From Cardiobacteriaceae bacterium (GTDB lineage: Bacteria > Pseudomonadota > Gammaproteobacteria > Cardiobacteriales > Cardiobacteriaceae), in the NCBI GenBank assembly GCA_030529365.1, contig JAUMXB010000010.1, forward strand, positions 17,377 through 81,376: DNA of 64,000 nt, written 5' to 3'. The stretch's first letter is position 1; each line of letters begins with the position of its first letter. This document shows positions 61,883-64,000 of the stretch, in pieces. The position numbers and the translations under genes were made by a program. The notes beneath the pieces were generated by a model. It ran no database searches. It was not told where the DNA came from and worked only from the letters and a program-made list of their open reading frames with translations.

Positions 61883-62458
61883 TTATTTTGCGGGAGGTTC
61901 TTGTTGCCAGGCGGCGAGGATGCCGCCCACTTCGTTGACGATGGCGCGCGGGGTGATGGTGGCGCCGGAGAAGGCATCGAAATCGCCGCCGTCCTTTTTC
62001 ACCCTGAAGCGCGTGTTGGCGAGATTTTTGCCGGCAAAGGCGTGAATCCACGGGCTGATGCGGGTGTCGATCTTGTCACCAAGCCCCGGCGTTTCCTTGT
62101 GGGCGAGCACGCGCACGCCGCGCAGGGTTTGTCTGTCGTCGATGGCAATGAGCAGGGTGATGTCGCCGCTGTAGCCGTGCGGTGTGGTGGTCTGGATGAA
62201 ATGGGTGCCGGGCGCGCGCAGGTGGATGATGCGGCGGCCCTGCCATTCCAGGGCGCGGGCGCTGTCGAGGAAGGCAGCATCGAGCGGCAGTTCGGGGGCG
62301 AGTTCGCGGTAGTTGGCAAGGCGCGCGGCCTCGGTTTGCGCCTCGATGCGCGCGCGCACGGCAAGATAGACGAGGCTTACGGCGGCAAGACAGACGAAAG
62401 CGAAAAGGGCAAGGGTGCGCGCGGCGCGGCGGCTTTGCGGATTGAAGAAGGTATTCAT
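61883..62458 (-). CDS. rnfG: Rnf/Rsx electron transport complex subunit G
   Basis: A 191-aa subunit with one N-terminal helix ([19 protein letters not shown]) and a periplasmic FMN-binding domain. The covalent FMN attachment motif SGATITP is near residue 170 ([21 protein letters not shown]), and [36 protein letters not shown] is characteristic. It overlaps the rnfD 3' end by 4 bp. Confidence 0.95.
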   Translation of the reverse strand: MNTFFNPQSRRAARTLALFAFVCLAAVSLVYLAVRARIEAQTEAARLANYRELAPELPLDAAFLDSARALEWQGRRIIHLRAPGTHFIQTTTPHGYSGDITLLIAIDDRQTLRGVRVLAHKETPGLGDKIDTRISPWIHAFAGKNLANTRFRVKKDGGDFDAFSGATITPRAIVNEVGGILAAWQQEPPAK

Positions 62459-63399
62459 CGGTAGCGCGGCTGGGTGAGCGGGTCAAGGACGGGGACGAGG
62501 GCGTTGGCAAGGAGCACGGCAAAGGCGAAGCCGTCGGGGAAAGTGCCGAGTTCGCGGATGCAGACGGTGAGGATGCCGATGATGAGGCCGTAAATCCAGC
62601 GTCCGCGCGGCGTGGTGGAGGCGGTGACCGGGTCGGTGGCGATAAACAATGCGCCGAAGATGCTGGCGCCCGCGAGGAGATGGGTGATGGGATCGAGGTG
62701 TTGCGTGTGGTCGTAGCCGTAGAAGGCAAGGGCAGTGAAGGCGATGCCGAGGAAGACGGCGGTGGCGATGCGCCAGTCGGCATAGCGCCTGGCGAGAAGG
62801 AAAATGCCGCCCGCCAGCCAGCAGAGCCGGGTGACAAGTTGGGGAAGTTCGATAGCGGCGGCGCGGTATTCCCCGGCGTTTTGCGAATTGAGCACGGGAT
62901 CGAGCGTGGTGGGGGCGCTGATGGCATCGATGGCTGCCGGGCTTTGCCAGAGGGTGCCGAAGGACAGGGCTTCCGCGAAATGCTGGCTGGTGAGCGCGGG
63001 GAAACTCACCAGCGCAAAGGCAAAGCCGAGCATGGCCGGATTGAACGGATTCATGCCGAGGCCGCCGTAAAGCTGCTTGCCAAAGAGAATGGCAAAGGCG
63101 GTGGCGAGCGCGATCAGCCAGGCAGGCGTGGCGACGGGCAGCGAGAGCGCCAGCAACAGGGCAGTGAGGAAGGCGCTGCCATCGGTGGCGGTGGCAAGGA
63201 TATGCGCCTTGCCGCGGATTTTTAAGACAAGCGCTTCGCAGCAGGTGGCGGCCAGGGCGGCGACGGCCAGATTGCCGAGCCAGCGCGTGCCTTCGTGGAT
63301 GACGAGCGCGAGGATGCCGGGGATAAGGGCGGCGGCGACCGTCCACATGATGCGGCGGCTGGACGGGGCGACGAGAATGTAGGGCGCGTTGCGATTCAT
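62455..63399 (-). CDS. rnfD: Rnf/Rsx electron transport complex subunit D
   Basis: A 314-aa membrane flavoprotein. The N-terminal [25 protein letters not shown] is typical, as are [22 protein letters not shown] and the FMN-linked region [26 protein letters not shown]. Cotranscribed with rnfG and rnfE. The upstream rnfC is separated by a composite repeat, which is unusual inside this operon. Ribosome-binding site is not strong. Confidence 0.95.
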   Translation of the reverse strand: MNRNAPYILVAPSSRRIMWTVAAALIPGILALVIHEGTRWLGNLAVAALAATCCEALVLKIRGKAHILATATDGSAFLTALLLALSLPVATPAWLIALATAFAILFGKQLYGGLGMNPFNPAMLGFAFALVSFPALTSQHFAEALSFGTLWQSPAAIDAISAPTTLDPVLNSQNAGEYRAAAIELPQLVTRLCWLAGGIFLLARRYADWRIATAVFLGIAFTALAFYGYDHTQHLDPITHLLAGASIFGALFIATDPVTASTTPRGRWIYGLIIGILTVCIRELGTFPDGFAFAVLLANALVPVLDPLTQPRYR

Positions 63400-63408
63400 G
63401 GGTTTTTC

Positions 63409-63492
63409 ATGAGAAAAAGTAACGATATGAAGCGCTTTTTATGGGTGTTTTTTACCATCATGAAGCGCTTATGATGAGAAATTTTATCATTT
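63409..63492. repeat. AAGCGCTT composite intergenic repeat, copy 22
   Basis: GAGAAAAAGTAACGATAT, AAGCGCTT (63431), GGGTGTTTTTTACC, AAGCGCTT (about 32 bp on), GAGAAATTTTATC. It fills the 99-bp gap between rnfC and rnfD, inside the operon. Confidence 0.9.
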
Positions 63493-63498
63493 TTGCCG

Positions 63499-64000
63499 TT
63501 ATTCATCGGGTTTTTCCTTTTGCGCAAGACGGGCGGCCTTGCGCGCGGCAGCGCGGGCTTTGGCGGCGGCGAGGCGGTCTTCCTTTGCTGGCGGTTGCGC
63601 ATCCAGGCCCGTTGAGCTTATCGAAACCGGCGGCTCGGGGGGATTTTGTGTTGCGGCAGGTTCGGCAGGCGGCAAAGTGGGTTTGGTGGTGGTTTCGGAC
63701 AAGCCTTCGGCTTGTTTCCCCTCACCCCAACCCCTCCCCCGTGGGGGGAGGGGCTCATCAGTGCTTTTTTCGGCGATTTGTTGTTGGCGGGCAGCCTTGC
63801 GTGCGGCGGCACGGGCTTTGGCGGCGGCGAGGGGATCTTCCTGCGCGGCGGGTTGGTTGTCCGGGTGCGTTGCGTTTGTCGAAACCGGCGGTTCGGGGAG
63901 ATTTTGTGTTGCGGCAGGTTCGGCAGGCGGCAAAGTGGGTTTGGTGGTGGTTTCGGACAAGCCTTCGGCTTGTTTCCCCTCACCCCAACCCCTCCCCCGT
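63499..64000 (-). CDS. rnfC: Rnf/Rsx complex subunit C, C-terminal tail only
   Basis: The frame is open to the window end; the Fe-S and NADH-binding parts lie beyond it. What is visible is the low-complexity alanine/lysine tail typical of gammaproteobacterial RnfC, here with two blocks AAAKARAAARKAAR. The region is built of an 86-residue tandem repeat (258 bp): SETTTKPTLPPAEPAATQN... up to GRGWGEGKQAEGL. Part of each repeat (PPRGRGWGEGK) is encoded by a C/G-rich palindrome that occurs elsewhere in intergenic DNA. The stop is followed by repeat copy 22. Identification rests on the tail plus rnfD-G-E downstream. Confidence 0.85.
   Translation of the reverse strand, partial: RGRGWGEGKQAEGLSETTTKPTLPPAEPAATQNLPEPPVSTNATHPDNQPAAQEDPLAAAKARAAARKAARQQQIAEKSTDEPLPPRGRGWGEGKQAEGLSETTTKPTLPPAEPAATQNPPEPPVSISSTGLDAQPPAKEDRLAAAKARAAARKAARLAQKEKPDE
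63721..63752. repeat. C/G-rich interspersed palindrome inside rnfC
   Basis: CTCACCCCAACCCCTCCCCCGTGGGGGGAGGGGC, a palindrome with stem CCCCTCCCCC/GGGGGAGGGG. A second copy starts at 63980 and runs off the window; related copies are intergenic at 47217 and 49066. Confidence 0.8.

Overview
This window reads as a chromosome segment of a gammaproteobacterium. The gene orders metY-rimP-nusA-infB-rbfA-truB, smpB facing ratA-ratB, hslVU and rnfCDGE-nth are gammaproteobacterial. Together with the GC-rich coding, a FimX-like protein and a Slam secretion gene, they fit the Cardiobacteriaceae (Cardiobacterium-like) best. The family assignment is an inference from gene content; no marker was compared.

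Layout. 1-3.1 kb: the 3' part of a Slam-dependent haem/host-protein-binding protein and its Slam outer-membrane transporter, both clearly more AT-rich than the rest. 3.4-4.7 kb: an IS5-type remnant and poorly resolved sequence. 4.7-6.8 kb: an MBL-fold hydrolase and smpB, divergent from ratAB. 6.9-16.1 kb: a DUF3100 membrane protein, initiator tRNA, the nusA-infB translation operon, truB, an HhH protein and queA. 16.1-26.9 kb: two glycine-zipper lipoproteins, hom-recJ, thrC, dadA facing an Lrp regulator, rlmD and fba. 27-43 kb: mixed housekeeping (DedA, ydfG, fimX-like, NMO-mnmC, MFS/cca convergent overlap, an FmdE-like exported protein, rsmI-gmk, EamA, yjdM, FAH, DUF1543). 43-47 kb: a TetR regulator with a poly-G tract, and hslVU with a tandemly amplified hslU start region. 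47-58 kb: four oppA paralogues and a divergent oppB-oppC-oppDF transport operon. 58-64 kb: aldehyde dehydrogenase, nth and rnfE-G-D-C, the last cut by the window end.

The most striking feature is a composite intergenic repeat present at 22 places, in almost every sizeable gap. It alternates an AT-rich dyad (GAGAAATTTTCTC and variants) with the palindrome AAGCGCTT at a near-constant 30-32 bp spacing. It often ends in a TGGTAAAAA..ACTATTTT tail with sigma70-like geometry just ahead of a start codon. It also lies between convergent genes and inside the rnf operon, so it is not only a promoter. I do not recognise it as a named element. Other unusual points are three extra 170-bp copies of the hslU start region, an initiator tRNA with U1 facing U72 and U73, and a G/C-rich interspersed palindrome translated in frame within the RnfC tail.
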